Shown here one piece after another: positions 36,644 through 47,461 of a stretch of DNA of 64,000 bases. A program made the translations under genes and the position numbers. The stretch comes from an uncultured Rubripirellula sp. (GTDB lineage: Bacteria; Planctomycetota; Planctomycetia; Pirellulales; Pirellulaceae). The notes under the pieces were generated by a model. That model worked only from the letters and a program-made list of their open reading frames with translations. It made no database searches and had not been told where the DNA came from. The DNA lies in assembly GCA_938075415.1 (NCBI GenBank), contig CALJHC010000021.1:62001-126000 (forward strand), read 5' to 3'. Within the stretch, counting starts at the first letter, position 1. Every line of letters begins with the position of its first letter.

Positions 36644-38776
36644 TCAACCTGCGTGACGCAACGCGTCAATCGGGCTCATCAGGGCGGCGCGTCGTGCTGG
36701 ATATAAACCGAACACAACTCCAACTAAGACCGAGATACAAAAGGCTAATGGAATTGACCAAGGAATGATAATTGGTTCCATCGTCTGTACCGTCGCAGGA
36801 AGTGAATCCATCAGTTCCGGAAACCCTTTCTCTAGAAACCAGCGAAACCATTCCATTGCCTTCTTGCAGGTGAGACCAACCAGAATACCGGTAATCCCAC
36901 CGGTCACGCTGAGCAGAATCGTTTCAATCAGAAACTGCCGCGTGATATCACGTCTTCTCGCTCCCAACGCTCGACGGATCCCTATCTCTCGGGTTCTTTC
37001 CGTCACCGTCGCAAGCATGATATTCATAATGCCAATGCCTCCGACCAGCAGTGAGATACCAGCAAGCAAACCCATCATTGCAACAAACATCAGCCTCGTG
37101 TTTCTTGCTTGCTCAAGCAACTTCAATGGAACACCCACTTTGTAATCCGTAAAAAGATGACTGCGTGACAAAGCTTGCTCCACCGCTTGCCCGGTTGCGA
37201 CAGCATCCCCCTGGTCTTTCAGGCGAAGTGTGATTTGCGAAACAGCCCTGCCTCCATTGTTACCAACGGAATACGCCTCGCCGTAGCGTCTCCAATAAGT
37301 TTCCAAGGGAATATAAATGTTATCGGAAAAGTCTTGGCTGCGACTGGTGTCCTCCACGCTATCTAATTCTTCACGTGCTTCGACAACGCCGACGACCTTA
37401 AAGAAGTCATCAACGACGCGAATCGACTTTCCGATGGGATCTTCATGCTTGAACAACGCATCGGCAACCTCCGCTGCAAGGACACAAACATTATCTGCCT
37501 TTTCAATATCCCTCTCGATTAAGAAACGTCCTTGTCGCAATCGCAATGAATAAAGCTCTCGATATTCAGGAGTACACGCATTAATCTCACCAAGCATCAA
37601 CCGATCTTTGTAACGTAATTCTTCTCCGGTGTTCCGATAAAACGGAATGACCAAGTCAACAGACGGTATGTTTTTCTCCAATAGCCAACAGTCCTCTTCG
37701 GTCAAACCATAGAAGTAGACACGCCTTCCATTGGACTCCTCCGAGGAGGGCCTTGACGTCATCACGATGATATTCTTCGCGCCAAGTTCTTCGATTTGAG
37801 AATTGGCTTTTTCCGCAATCCCTTCACTGATCGCAAGTAGCCAAATCACGCTGGCCACTCCTATGAAAATACCCAATACCGTCAGCATGGAGCGCAGAGG
37901 ATGCATCAACAGAGTCTTCATGCCGATCCGCACATCACGCAATCTCAGACGCAGGCTCGATGGATAGCCCACTCGATCCTGAAAAGATTCTGACGGGTCT
38001 CGATCACTCGGTTCACGTACTCTCTTATCCGTTTCGATCTTACCATCACGCAACCGAACCACCCGCCGCGCACGCTGGGCTACTTCCTCCTCGTGAGTCA
38101 CCATCACAATGGTGACACCCTGTTCATTCAGATCGTCGAAAAGATCAAGAATTTCCTCGGTTGTTGCCGTATCAAGATTACCCGTCGCTTCATCTGCCAA
38201 GATGAATTCCGGTTGATTAATCAAACTTCTCGCAATACCTGCTCGCTGCTGTTGCCCACCGGACAATTCAGTTGGCCGATGCTCGCTTCTTCCATCAAGG
38301 CCAACCAATCCATTCAATCGATTCGTTCGATCACGATCACCTCGGGTCATCCCACCGTTGTAGGCTAGCGGCACCTCAACATTTTCAACCACGTCGAGTT
38401 GAGGCAACAAGTTGTAGGCCTGAAAGACAAAGCCAATGCGTTCCGCCCTGATCTTCGACAGTTCATCATCACTCAATTGACCGACTTCGCGATCGCCGAT
38501 GAAATATTGTCCGGAAGTGGGTGAGTCCAAACCACCAAGCAGGTTCAACAGGGTACTTTTACCGGAACCACTTGGCCCCATGATGGCAACGTAATCACCC
38601 CGTGGAACGTCCAAATTAATCCCACGTAAAACGCGGACGGACTGGGAACCGAGCTGGTAATCTTTACAGAGGTCTCGAACCGTCAAGGCGATGGGTCGAT
38701 CGTGCGGATCGGAACGAGGAGGTGACGCGTCAGATGTTGGATCGTCAGCCTGAGTCGTTCCGTTAATTCGTTGCAT
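36644..38776 (-). CDS. macB: MacB-type ABC transporter, fused ATPase and permease
   Basis: This 710-residue protein has an N-terminal ABC ATPase (about 28-260): Walker A GPSGSGKST (67-75), signature LSGGQQQR, Walker B FILADEATGNLD. It is followed by a MacB/FtsX-type permease: a transmembrane segment near 300 (LTVLGIFIGVASVIWLLAI), a periplasmic MacB_PCD domain, and three membrane segments at the end. It should export compounds, peptides or lipoproteins together with the membrane-fusion and outer-membrane proteins encoded upstream on the same strand. The substrate is unknown. It begins 105 bases after the macA-like gene. Confidence 0.92.
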   Translation of the reverse strand: MQRINGTTQADDPTSDASPPRSDPHDRPIALTVRDLCKDYQLGSQSVRVLRGINLDVPRGDYVAIMGPSGSGKSTLLNLLGGLDSPTSGQYFIGDREVGQLSDDELSKIRAERIGFVFQAYNLLPQLDVVENVEVPLAYNGGMTRGDRDRTNRLNGLVGLDGRSEHRPTELSGGQQQRAGIARSLINQPEFILADEATGNLDTATTEEILDLFDDLNEQGVTIVMVTHEEEVAQRARRVVRLRDGKIETDKRVREPSDRDPSESFQDRVGYPSSLRLRLRDVRIGMKTLLMHPLRSMLTVLGIFIGVASVIWLLAISEGIAEKANSQIEELGAKNIIVMTSRPSSEESNGRRVYFYGLTEEDCWLLEKNIPSVDLVIPFYRNTGEELRYKDRLMLGEINACTPEYRELYSLRLRQGRFLIERDIEKADNVCVLAAEVADALFKHEDPIGKSIRVVDDFFKVVGVVEAREELDSVEDTSRSQDFSDNIYIPLETYWRRYGEAYSVGNNGGRAVSQITLRLKDQGDAVATGQAVEQALSRSHLFTDYKVGVPLKLLEQARNTRLMFVAMMGLLAGISLLVGGIGIMNIMLATVTERTREIGIRRALGARRRDITRQFLIETILLSVTGGITGILVGLTCKKAMEWFRWFLEKGFPELMDSLPATVQTMEPIIIPWSIPLAFCISVLVGVVFGLYPARRAALMSPIDALRHAG

Positions 38777-38881
38777 CGGAGGGGGCGGGTTGCTCTATCA
38801 TGCTCCGCGGGAGCATTCAATAATTTCCGGGACACGACAGGAATAGGGAGTTTCGAATCTCCGCAAGCCGTGAGTCAATGA

Positions 38882-40312
38882 TCAGCCAGCAGGGAATTCC
38901 ATCCGTTCCAAGATTGATTCATCACTGACATTGAGAATCACTTCCTCACCCGCTTCGAGACCCGACATAACAACAAGACTTGTTTCGTTGGATTTGCCGA
39001 GAACCACTTCGCGAGTCTCTACACCACCATCAGCTGTTGGAAGAGCACAGAAGAAACGCTTTTCACGCTCGACAATGGACTCAATTGGTATCTGCAAAAC
39101 CTCACTCATTTCATCAACCAAGATCCGGGTCTCCGCTGTCATGCCCGGCCGCAGATCATCGGGAGGGTTTTCGATCTGAATGGAGACTTCATATTCCTTG
39201 ACGTGCGACATGTAAGCGCTGATTGGCGGTAGTGGATACTCACTCACTTCGATTACCTTTCCCGTCAGTGGAATGTCAGGAAGGGAATCGAGCCGAAGCT
39301 GTGCGATCTGCCCTGAAGTAATCAATCCAATTCTCGACTCATGAACCTTCGCGATAACTTTCATCTTCGAGGGGTCGGGCAAGTTGATGATTGTCTGCCT
39401 CTCGCGAACAGGCGTCCCTTCCTCAATCAAGACAGAACTGCTGGAACTTCTTCGATTGTGCTCATATACCACCTGACCCCTAACCGGAGCAGTGATGTGG
39501 CACCGGTTGATCTGCTCTTCGATTTCGGAAAGCTCTTTTCTCTCGAGCTCGAGTGTTTTTTCTCGGGATTTCAACTTTGCCTCTGATGTTTGAATGTCGG
39601 CGCTAAGTTGAGTCAGCATTTTTTCTTTCGTGAATTTGCTGAGCACATCCAGTTTGGTTTTGGCAACACCCAGCTCTTTCTTTGCTTTTTCCAGAGCAAA
39701 CTGGTCCGCATCAAGTTGAGCGTCCGGGATGTAGCCGCGTTCCGCAAGACGATTGCTGTACTGAAGGTACTCTTGCGCTCTTCGAAGATTCTCCTCCGCG
39801 ACAAAAACATCACTTTGCTGCTTGGCTAGATCCTCGATGAACGTTCCTTCGGAATACTCATTCAGTGCGAGTTTTGCCGATTCAAGGTCAGCCTTGGCTT
39901 CGATCGCCGATGACTCGCTTGTACTACAGGTGATCTGCTGTTGAACCAGTTGCTTCTGTAAAGCCGCGTCGTCAAGTCGGATCAGAAAATCACCTTCCTC
40001 CACCCAAGTTCCCTCGGGAACAATCTCCAGAATGTTGACACTGCTGCTGCTGCTACGACCCTTGACCTGGCATCGAACTTCGACATTACTCGAACTTTGC
40101 AGTTCACCTCGCTCAATCACAAGGTGTTCGAACGCGGAAAGTTCGACGGCCGCAGTCAGGAGATCAAGTTCTTCAACGTCATCAAAGAAACCACCCGAGC
40201 CCGGATCGGTGGACCGAGCAAAATGAAGGAAGGAAGCGACAACCAAACTGGATAAAATGCCCACCACTAGAGTGGATTGAAAAAAACCCAGTCGTTTGCG
40301 TCTCGTACGCAT
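38882..40312 (-). CDS. MacA/HlyD-type membrane fusion protein
   Basis: This 476-residue protein starts at ATG 40312 (TTG 40327 also in frame). One N-terminal membrane segment (FFQSTLVVGILSSLVVASFL) is followed by a biotinyl-lipoyl-like region, a long coiled-coil hairpin (about 135-260, rich in Glu/Lys/Leu) and beta-barrel domains ending with DLRPGMTAETRILVDE. It links the inner-membrane MacB-type pump to an outer-membrane channel. It sits between the TolC-like gene and macB, all minus strand. Confidence 0.9.
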   Translation of the reverse strand: MRTRRKRLGFFQSTLVVGILSSLVVASFLHFARSTDPGSGGFFDDVEELDLLTAAVELSAFEHLVIERGELQSSSNVEVRCQVKGRSSSSSVNILEIVPEGTWVEEGDFLIRLDDAALQKQLVQQQITCSTSESSAIEAKADLESAKLALNEYSEGTFIEDLAKQQSDVFVAEENLRRAQEYLQYSNRLAERGYIPDAQLDADQFALEKAKKELGVAKTKLDVLSKFTKEKMLTQLSADIQTSEAKLKSREKTLELERKELSEIEEQINRCHITAPVRGQVVYEHNRRSSSSSVLIEEGTPVRERQTIINLPDPSKMKVIAKVHESRIGLITSGQIAQLRLDSLPDIPLTGKVIEVSEYPLPPISAYMSHVKEYEVSIQIENPPDDLRPGMTAETRILVDEMSEVLQIPIESIVEREKRFFCALPTADGGVETREVVLGKSNETSLVVMSGLEAGEEVILNVSDESILERMEFPAG

Positions 40313-40835
40313 CTGGCACTCAGTCAATGTGGATCGCCATTGATGATAACGGCGTGTCGGGCGGGATTGCTAACGCTTTGGCAGCGTTTTCATTGAGGCG
40401 GGGACTCAATCGACTCGTTGCACAAAAATTTCGAAGTGGACAACCCGTCAAACTCGGGAGCCAACCCCAACCAAACAAGGAAAGCCTTGGCTGGTCATTT
40501 GGTGCTCATCTGCAGATCAAGTACGTGAAAGTATAGCTCAACAGGCAAATTTTACCAGCGTTCAATGGCAGCGCCAAAGTTGCCAACGGAGGGGATCCGT
40601 TGGAAAAACCGGCATAAACATGCGACAGTGCGAGGTTGAAGCAAAAACCACAACCCTAGAAAGCGTAGTTCGCCAACTCACTCAGGCGAACTTCATCCAC
40701 GATCCAGGCCCCGAGCCCCAATCAACGGGTTTTGCAAGAGGCGGCTTCACGAAGAAACCGTAAGGCACGACCGATCAAGAGACGCTGATGCACGAGAACC
40801 GAACTCGCATTGCTTTGCCAGCGAAAAAAATGCCG
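40313..40835. other. gap within the efflux cluster
   Basis: This 523-base stretch separates the TolC-like gene from the membrane fusion gene. A small perfect hairpin (AACGCT/AGCGTT, loop TTGGC) lies at 40372-40388. No coding frame is supported. It may hold an internal promoter, so macAB could be transcribed apart from the TolC-like gene. Confidence 0.4.
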
Positions 40836-43358
40836 CTACTCCACCATGACCGGTGTCTCTCGAATCCACTGCGCCGGCTCGGAAGTATCGCTCGGCTGAG
40901 CTGTAAAATTGACCCCAACGGGTTCAAACTGCTCTCCATCGTCCAATGGTGGCAGGTCTCCCATGAAGCCAGTCTCTTGATCAATTGGATCCACCCAGAC
41001 CCCCTCTGAATCAAGCTGCATCGTCCCCATCTCGAAATCGATCAAGACCCTCAAGACTTCATAGCTCACCCACACGTTCAGCAGATCATTTTGCGCATTC
41101 AATAGATCAGTCAGAGCGGAGACCAAGTCACGAGCAGCGGTGGGAGAAGTTCGGGTCGGCTGATTCGGTCGCACGGGCGGATTCAATCGCAATCGGGCGA
41201 TATCAACCTGCGCAATGGCCACTCTCACCGCAGCGCGACGAACCTCCAGATTTATCTGGCTCAACTTAATAATTCGAAGCGTGTTCCTGAGGCTTTGTTC
41301 AACACGATCCTCGAATAACATGTAATCACGCCTCGACTGTTGATAGCTGATCAAAGTTGTTCGGTAACGATTCCGCTCAATCAGTCGAGTCGTGGGTGTA
41401 TCAAGCTGCAGACCCATCTTGACTCGAGAGTGATCTGTATCAAAAGCGAAGGGGTGATTCGGACGCGTGCCGAGCTGACCGGTCACAACAACATCAAGAT
41501 CACTCTTGAGATCATTTGCGGCGATCTCAATTTTCCTCCACGAATCAACCAGGTTTGATCTCGCATTCATCCAGTCCAACCGGTTCACACGAGCTATCTC
41601 TAATGCTTGTTCGGGCTCAAGGTCAATCGGCAACAATGCGATGGCCTGCAGTTTGACCTCTGCATGGACCAATGACAATTCCAATAGCAAGTCAGACATA
41701 CGAGTCGTGAGACCCACCAATGCCGTGTGTGACTCATTCGGATCTGCCTTCTCCAAGTCAACCAGTAAACGATCCAACTTATTTTTTGTCTCGGCTAGCT
41801 CTTCTCCGATCTCAGGAACCCGCTTCTCCAGGAACTGTACTCTCGATTTGAATTGTTCCTGATCATAAACCCTTGGATCGACGTCGGCTTCAAGATCTTT
41901 CACTTGAATGGAAACAAGCTCTAACTGCTGCTGCCGTTCCGGGATTCGATCAATTAGGTTAGCAAGGCTTTGACTCGCCAACTGAACCTGCTTGTCCATC
42001 TTCAACTCAAGATTACGTAACACATCCAATTGCTGACGCATTGCATCAGGATCAGGTTCTGAACGCCCACCACGAATTTTAAGAAGTGTCTTGGTCACCT
42101 CATCTTGCAGCGCTGTCAAACTTGGATCAATTAGAATGAAGCGATCAAGCAATGAATCGTTGATTTCAATAGATAAATCCGGGGGTAACCCCAACGAGAT
42201 TTTATAGCCGTCAACCCGACTGTTGTAAGAAGCCCGGGAAGCCAACAGACTACTTTGCGCGTTGAGCAAAGCTTGCAACGCTTGGTCTACCTGCAAACGA
42301 CTACTGATGCGATTGGCATCGAATGCCGCCTCGAGTTGTGCAGCACTATCACGCAATGCGATGACATTCGCTTCTTGATTTCGTATCTCCTGCTGATCCT
42401 GCAACAGTCCGAGATATCCACCAGCGGACGGTGCACCGTTGCGACCGCTGGGAAATCCCGCAACGACACCAAGCCCTGACTGCCCGACTCGTGATCCGAG
42501 CGTAGGTCCCGATCCATTGGTACGCCCCGTCGCCAAACGGACATAAAAGCCTTGGCGATACTGTTGCATTTGACGAACATTTGCGAGCAGATCTCGCTCA
42601 CTCTGTGTCAGTTTCTCCAAAACTCGAGCGCGGCCACCAAAACGTAGTAGAGGTTGCCGAAGGGCAAAATCCAAAGTACTGCCAAACACATCACTGCCCG
42701 AACCCCATACGTCCCAAAGCAATGAGTTAGCTAAACCAACAACAAGCTCACCACCAGCAGCCTGGCTTTTCCTGAAGAAAACAGATGAATCCAAGCCAGT
42801 TGCGCTTCGGGCACCGATGCCGCGGCCTCGAAAGTCCTGATCCAAAACACCTCCGGCAAACCATTGGTAATCAAATTGAAAGCGTTCCTGTGAAACATCA
42901 AGCGCCGAGAGATAAAGTACTTCCAACTGCCTCTGATACTCTCGGGAATTCGTTCTCCCAAGGGAAATGGCACCTCGCAGGTCAAGTTGAAGCTCGCCAT
43001 CGGCGTCTCGAGCTAATTGCGAACGCCACTCAGGAGGCTCTATCGATGTCAACTTTCCGTTGCGATCCCATTGAGGACTGGCTGTCTTTCCATCCACTTC
43101 TTGCATCAAGCGGTGCGACACAGGATCGTCAGGTGGCATCGGCGGTTCATCAATCGAATTTGGATCCGCCAATCGCGATTTCTCATTCGGATAGATCACT
43201 CCTTGATCAAGAAAACCACCCTTTTCATGAATCACCGCGTAAGCTTCCTGATCAGCCTGACGCCGGTACCATGGCCTTGCACAGCCAACCACTGTCACCA
43301 CGGTCGATATCAGGGACACCACTGCTATGACTCGACAGCAACGGAAGTTGGGCATCAT
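40836..43358 (-). CDS. TolC-family outer-membrane efflux lipoprotein, long form
   Basis: This 840-residue protein is far longer than typical TolC/OprM channels of 450-500. A lipoprotein signal (VSLISTVVTVVGC, Cys26) starts from ATG 43358. An outer-membrane-factor-like region follows, with the family's helical repeats (RVLEKLTQSERDLLANVRQM, AQSSLLASRASYNSRVD, NDLLNVWVSYEVLRVLIDFE). A long insert of coiled coil occupies about 430-600. It is the first gene of a cluster with the MacA-like and MacB-like proteins and should form the outer-membrane channel. Confidence 0.85.
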   Translation of the reverse strand: MMPNFRCCRVIAVVSLISTVVTVVGCARPWYRRQADQEAYAVIHEKGGFLDQGVIYPNEKSRLADPNSIDEPPMPPDDPVSHRLMQEVDGKTASPQWDRNGKLTSIEPPEWRSQLARDADGELQLDLRGAISLGRTNSREYQRQLEVLYLSALDVSQERFQFDYQWFAGGVLDQDFRGRGIGARSATGLDSSVFFRKSQAAGGELVVGLANSLLWDVWGSGSDVFGSTLDFALRQPLLRFGGRARVLEKLTQSERDLLANVRQMQQYRQGFYVRLATGRTNGSGPTLGSRVGQSGLGVVAGFPSGRNGAPSAGGYLGLLQDQQEIRNQEANVIALRDSAAQLEAAFDANRISSRLQVDQALQALLNAQSSLLASRASYNSRVDGYKISLGLPPDLSIEINDSLLDRFILIDPSLTALQDEVTKTLLKIRGGRSEPDPDAMRQQLDVLRNLELKMDKQVQLASQSLANLIDRIPERQQQLELVSIQVKDLEADVDPRVYDQEQFKSRVQFLEKRVPEIGEELAETKNKLDRLLVDLEKADPNESHTALVGLTTRMSDLLLELSLVHAEVKLQAIALLPIDLEPEQALEIARVNRLDWMNARSNLVDSWRKIEIAANDLKSDLDVVVTGQLGTRPNHPFAFDTDHSRVKMGLQLDTPTTRLIERNRYRTTLISYQQSRRDYMLFEDRVEQSLRNTLRIIKLSQINLEVRRAAVRVAIAQVDIARLRLNPPVRPNQPTRTSPTAARDLVSALTDLLNAQNDLLNVWVSYEVLRVLIDFEMGTMQLDSEGVWVDPIDQETGFMGDLPPLDDGEQFEPVGVNFTAQPSDTSEPAQWIRETPVMVE

Positions 43359-43840
43359 GGGCAATATAAAAAGCCTTCGGAATCAATGATCTGAGACGAA
43401 CACAGAGTTTCTGCGTCGCACTCAATCACGCATTGGAAACCGGTGGTCTCAGAGGCCTGCGTGTTCTTTTCTAAACATCGGCAAAGATGAGTCAATGATT
43501 TGAGTTTTTGGCGAATCTTGCGACAAAGGTTTCGGTTCTGCGGACTGGCTGACCTTTCCCTGCAAACCGGCAGTCTTCACCGAGGCGAACAACCCCAAAG
43601 ATTCCTATGGCGAATTCATTTCTTCCAAGCATCTACGAGGGCATTACCGGCAAAACAGATCCAGTGACAAGAGCGTGCTTGAACAAGAGCGTTGGCTGAC
43701 TGGCTCGATCGAGCAACCTCACCCTCAAACCACCCAAGCCATCAGGCAGCCCGACCACTGTGAACAACCATTCAACCAAAACCGGGGCTGTTCTGGGTAT
43801 CTGGCAATCTCAGTAAAAATGGATCAGACACCAACGCTGT

Positions 43841-43872
43841 CATCAACCCAACGTGTCATCAACCCAACGTGT
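43841..43872. repeat. 16-bp tandem repeat, two copies
   Basis: The unit CATCAACCCAACGTGT occurs twice in a row (43841-43856 and 43857-43872) without mismatch. It lies in a non-coding stretch. Confidence 0.85.
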
Positions 43873-44311
43873 CTTAGAAAAAGCCTAGAAGAGGCTCACC
43901 AACAACACCGAACCAAAATCCCAACTGGCATTCAATTACTGAACAAAGACGACGGAAAACGACAAAGAAAACTCCTGCGTGAAACTCGCAATTCGACCAA
44001 CTCGTATTCTCTCACATCACTGGCGAATTCCTGCAATAACAGATGCTAACGATTCGCCGAATGTTGGACATCGGACAAAAACTTCTGGGCTCGCTCAACC
44101 ATCAACAGCTCTTCTTTGTCGATGTCTCAATTTTGAAGCGATCCTGTTTGCAGTGACAAGGGAATGTTGCCGCGATGTTCTGAACATCTAAACAGCAACT
44201 CGATTGACGGTTTATTAGGCGAGCAGATCCTTGAACCACAACCCGGCGTGCCCAATGAAGCAACGCGAGACATTACGAGCGCAAAAGGACTTACAAGGGT
44301 CTCATTAAGAA

Positions 44312-44353
44312 CCACCGACCTAGCCGGGCTGAAGCAACCAAGGTCATCGGTGG
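44312..44353 (-). terminator. possible terminator of hflC
   Basis: CCACCGACCT (44312-44321) can pair with AGG and TCGGTGG (44341-44353) across a three-base bulge; a short TTCTT follows on the minus strand. It begins 27 bases past the hflC stop. Confidence 0.35.
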
Positions 44354-44379
44354 CCTGATAATCTGTCCAAGAATCCAAC

Positions 44380-45357
44380 TCAATCGTTTTCAATACGCTT
44401 CAGGAATTTAAAGATATCGCTTTTGGTCGTGAAGACCATCGTGCTGTCTCGATCGAGCATATCCTGATAGGTCTCCATCGTCTTAATAAACTGATAGAAC
44501 GCGATCGACTGTTCGGACTGATTGTAAGCCGACGCATAAATTTCGGTGGCAGACGCATCGGCGGCACCTCGGATCTCTTGAACACGCTTGTAGGCTTCCG
44601 ACTCAATCTCCAGCAGATCCTTCTCTTTGCGACCGATGATTTTAGCCGCCTCGCCGGCACCCTCACTTCGAAAACGCTCAGCAATCTGCTGACGTTCACT
44701 TGTCATCCGATCATAAATTCTCAGTTGCACACTCTCGTTGTAATTGATGCGTTTGAATCGCACATCAAGCAGCTCGATACCAAAATCAGCGAGTTTTGCC
44801 GCAGCCTGCTCAAGAATTTCTTTCTCAATTTTTGCGCGGCCCTTTGTGATGGAATACAACACCCCGATCGAGCCTGGCAGATCTCCATCGGTAACAACCC
44901 CCGGGATCCCGACATCCTGGGTTGGCTCACGATCCTTTGTTGTTCGAATCACTTCGATCAATTCGTGCTTAGCTATCGCATTGCGAGTTTCGCTTCCGAG
45001 AATATCATCGAGGCGTGACTGAGCGCTTCGTTCATCACGGAGCCGCAGAAAGAACTGCTCCGGCTGGTCAATTTTCCATCGACCGAATGTATCCACGACG
45101 ATGTACGTTTTATCTTTCGTGGGCATTTCACTTGGCCGACCATCCCAACCGAGGATTCGTTTTTCCAAACGATTCACTTCCTGAACGAATGGAACCTTGA
45201 AATGCAATCCTGCATCACGAATGGGCTCACCAATTGGCTTACCAAATTGAGTCAGGATCACCTGCTCGGTTTCGTTAACGGTGTATGCCGAAGTGAAGCC
45301 CAGAAAAACAACCACCACGGCGATCAATGGAATCAGCGAAAGAGATACCCGTTTCAT
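44380..45357 (-). CDS. hflC: HflC, FtsH-associated membrane protein (SPFH family)
   Basis: This 325-residue protein has one N-terminal membrane segment (SLIPLIAVVVVFLGFTSAY) and an SPFH/prohibitin domain (VNETEQVILTQFGKPIGEP, DVRFKRINYNESVQLRIYDRM, MTSERQQIAERFRSEGAGEA). It forms with HflK a membrane complex that modulates FtsH. Its ATG overlaps the hflK stop by four bases (ATGA), showing translational coupling. It is followed by a hairpin. Confidence 0.93.
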   Translation of the reverse strand: MKRVSLSLIPLIAVVVVFLGFTSAYTVNETEQVILTQFGKPIGEPIRDAGLHFKVPFVQEVNRLEKRILGWDGRPSEMPTKDKTYIVVDTFGRWKIDQPEQFFLRLRDERSAQSRLDDILGSETRNAIAKHELIEVIRTTKDREPTQDVGIPGVVTDGDLPGSIGVLYSITKGRAKIEKEILEQAAAKLADFGIELLDVRFKRINYNESVQLRIYDRMTSERQQIAERFRSEGAGEAAKIIGRKEKDLLEIESEAYKRVQEIRGAADASATEIYASAYNQSEQSIAFYQFIKTMETYQDMLDRDSTMVFTTKSDIFKFLKRIEND

Positions 45358-46340
45358 CTTAGACTCCCTGCTGCGTCAGTGGATAATTGCAATAGCGGTA
45401 AGATTTGACTCGCGTCTTCGTCAATGATGATTTTCCTGCCAAGCTTCGGAAGGACTTCTTTCATCGTCTCGACATAGATTCGTTGCTTGGTGACTGCTGG
45501 TGCCTTGAGAAACTCAGTGAAGACAGCGTTAAACCTCGCAACATCACCCTCGGCTTCGTTGATCCGTTTGATGGCGTAGCCCTCAGCGGCCTGCACCTTC
45601 TGTTCCGCCTCGCCCCTAGCCTTGGGAACCTCTTTGTTGTACTCGCCGTTGGCAATATTCACCATTTGCTCACGTTCCTGCTGTGACTGATTCACTTCGT
45701 TAAATGAAGCCTGCACAGGAAGGGGCGGATTCACGTTCTTTAGTTGAACTTGGTCAATACTTAACCCAAGCTCGTAACTATCAACCTTGCTCTGCAAATT
45801 GGCCAAAGCCTCACCTTCGATCTCTTGTCGACCGATCGTGATCACCTCATCCACCGTTCGGTCTCCCACGACGGTCCGCATGACCGACTCGGAAAGATCT
45901 CGCAACGTCAGACCGGGGTCACGCACCTTGAAGAGATAGAGTTCGGCGTCACGAACACGGTATTGCACCACCCACTCGACCGTTGCGGAGTTGAGATCTC
46001 CAGTAACAATACTTCGTTCAAATTTTTGCTCGGTCGAAAACTGTGTCGGATTGGTTGAGCCTTCGATGGTTGCGAACCCAAACTCTTGCTTTAACTGCCG
46101 CCGCACAGGCACAATGGATACCTGATCGACACCGAAGGGAATTTTGAATCGCAATCCCGGTTCGGCTATATCGATGAACTTACCAAACCGCAAGACAACC
46201 CCCTGCGACTCGGCTTGAACGGTGTAGATACCGGTATACAGGAGTATCAGGAGCAGAACAGCTCCTCCCCCGAGTAAAATTACAGTTCGATACTGATCGA
46301 TTTCCGACCAATTCACTTCGTAACGGCTGGAGCCATTCAT
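45354..46340 (-). CDS. hflK: HflK, FtsH-associated membrane protein (SPFH family)
   Basis: This 328-residue protein has a membrane segment near residues 20-38 (ILLGGGAVLLLILLYTGIY) and an SPFH domain (QAESQGVVLRFGKFIDIAEP, QVQLKNVNPPLPVQASFNEV). It pairs with HflC in the HflKC complex controlling the FtsH protease. The ftsH gene is about 3.4 kb away on the same strand, not in the same operon. The stop overlaps the hflC start by four bases. Confidence 0.93.
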   Translation of the reverse strand: MNGSSRYEVNWSEIDQYRTVILLGGGAVLLLILLYTGIYTVQAESQGVVLRFGKFIDIAEPGLRFKIPFGVDQVSIVPVRRQLKQEFGFATIEGSTNPTQFSTEQKFERSIVTGDLNSATVEWVVQYRVRDAELYLFKVRDPGLTLRDLSESVMRTVVGDRTVDEVITIGRQEIEGEALANLQSKVDSYELGLSIDQVQLKNVNPPLPVQASFNEVNQSQQEREQMVNIANGEYNKEVPKARGEAEQKVQAAEGYAIKRINEAEGDVARFNAVFTEFLKAPAVTKQRIYVETMKEVLPKLGRKIIIDEDASQILPLLQLSTDAAGSLR

Positions 46341-47461
46341 TGGATTTCTTGTCCGGTGTGTATAGCAGCCAATTTAACAGTACTTCGTAAACCGCTTACG
46401 AGTTCAAAGAACGCACTGCCAAACCAAGCGTTTCAAGTCAGGTTGACACTTCAGTCATCAAGACAACGTTGACTTACCTTTTCATCCTCTTTTTTAAAAC
46501 TCTTTCAGTCAGCTCCTTCAGCGGTCAGAAAGGTTCGCATCTCAGTCTTCGCACGCCGAGGAACCTTGCAACTCTTTTTCATTCCTGCGAGCAAATCAAA
46601 ACCCTATCAGCAGGTTTCCCGCAAAATCTGATCCCAGCTGAATCAAACCCAACCTCGATCTCATCCCCAAATCCAAGTCCTCATTCACGGGGATCTTTCG
46701 TTACGCAGTTGCTTCTGGCGAAGTTCAATTCATCCATGAACGAATTCACCTCCACAAAAAAACTTCAAAAGCTGCTTGGGTTGGTGATTTGGCAGGGAGA
46801 TCTCATCCCCATCATGGCAATCGGTCACCATTCATTTTGTCACGAATCAAGTTGAGAGTGACGCAAAAAATAGAGAAACTAGCCCCGACTGTCCTGGAAA
46901 ACATCGGCCAACCACGACTTAAGCCTTCTGGTCGAAGCCTACCCGACAAAAGACTGCACGAGTAAAACACCTCTGATTCGAGTTAGAAAAGCGGCTCGTT
47001 CGTCTTCACGCAGTCAAAAAAACCGGAACAGTCGGATCAATCAGAAATAAGAAAACACTCCACCATCGTGGGGAGGTGATCACGAGCAGCTCCACCCATC
47101 ACCCTCACTGGAAGGAAAATTTGTTCGGGCCACCTTTGGGGGTCGTCGACTTAAGACCATGGTGATTGCCTGATTCTCTCAGGATGACTAGCGAAGCAGT
47201 GCTTCCTGAAACCTTGGAACCTTCGTGATCAAGTCGACCATTCGGCAGCAAACTGTCATATGACAACTCATCCCACCGCCTGTAAACTCATCCTCTTTAA
47301 CACAGATTCAAATCGAGTTCCTACAACATTGAGAACCGGTAAAAGAACAATGCTGACCCGATTTTGTAATCGACCACCGAAACAGTATTTCACCGCCGCC
47401 AGGGAGTGAGCCCCCCTGAAATCATCGCAGCTTCCTTGCAACCAGTTCGAACCAACACATC
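46341..47461. other. long divergent intergenic region
   Basis: This 1.1-kb stretch between hflK and rsmE must hold promoters in both directions; none could be placed with confidence. An open frame at 46469-46855 (plus) has no ribosome-binding site and an uncharacteristic Ser/Asn/Pro-rich composition. No clear RNA gene is seen. Confidence 0.4.

Larger units (their letters stand above)
43359..44379. other. long intergenic region with a tandem repeat and a terminator candidate
   Basis: No coding frame is convincing; one of 124 codons at 43675-44049 has a composition unlike real proteins nearby. It contains a 16-bp tandem repeat (listed separately) and, next to hflC, a hairpin at 44312-44353. 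Between TolC and HflC this region holds the promoter for the efflux genes. Confidence 0.4.

Noticed and set aside
43841..43872. CRISPR-like repeat
   Set aside because: Two directly adjoining 16-bp copies without spacers form a plain tandem duplication.
46469..46855. 128-codon frame in the hflK-rsmE gap
   Set aside because: Composition is Ser/Pro/Asn-rich with no motif and no ribosome-binding site.
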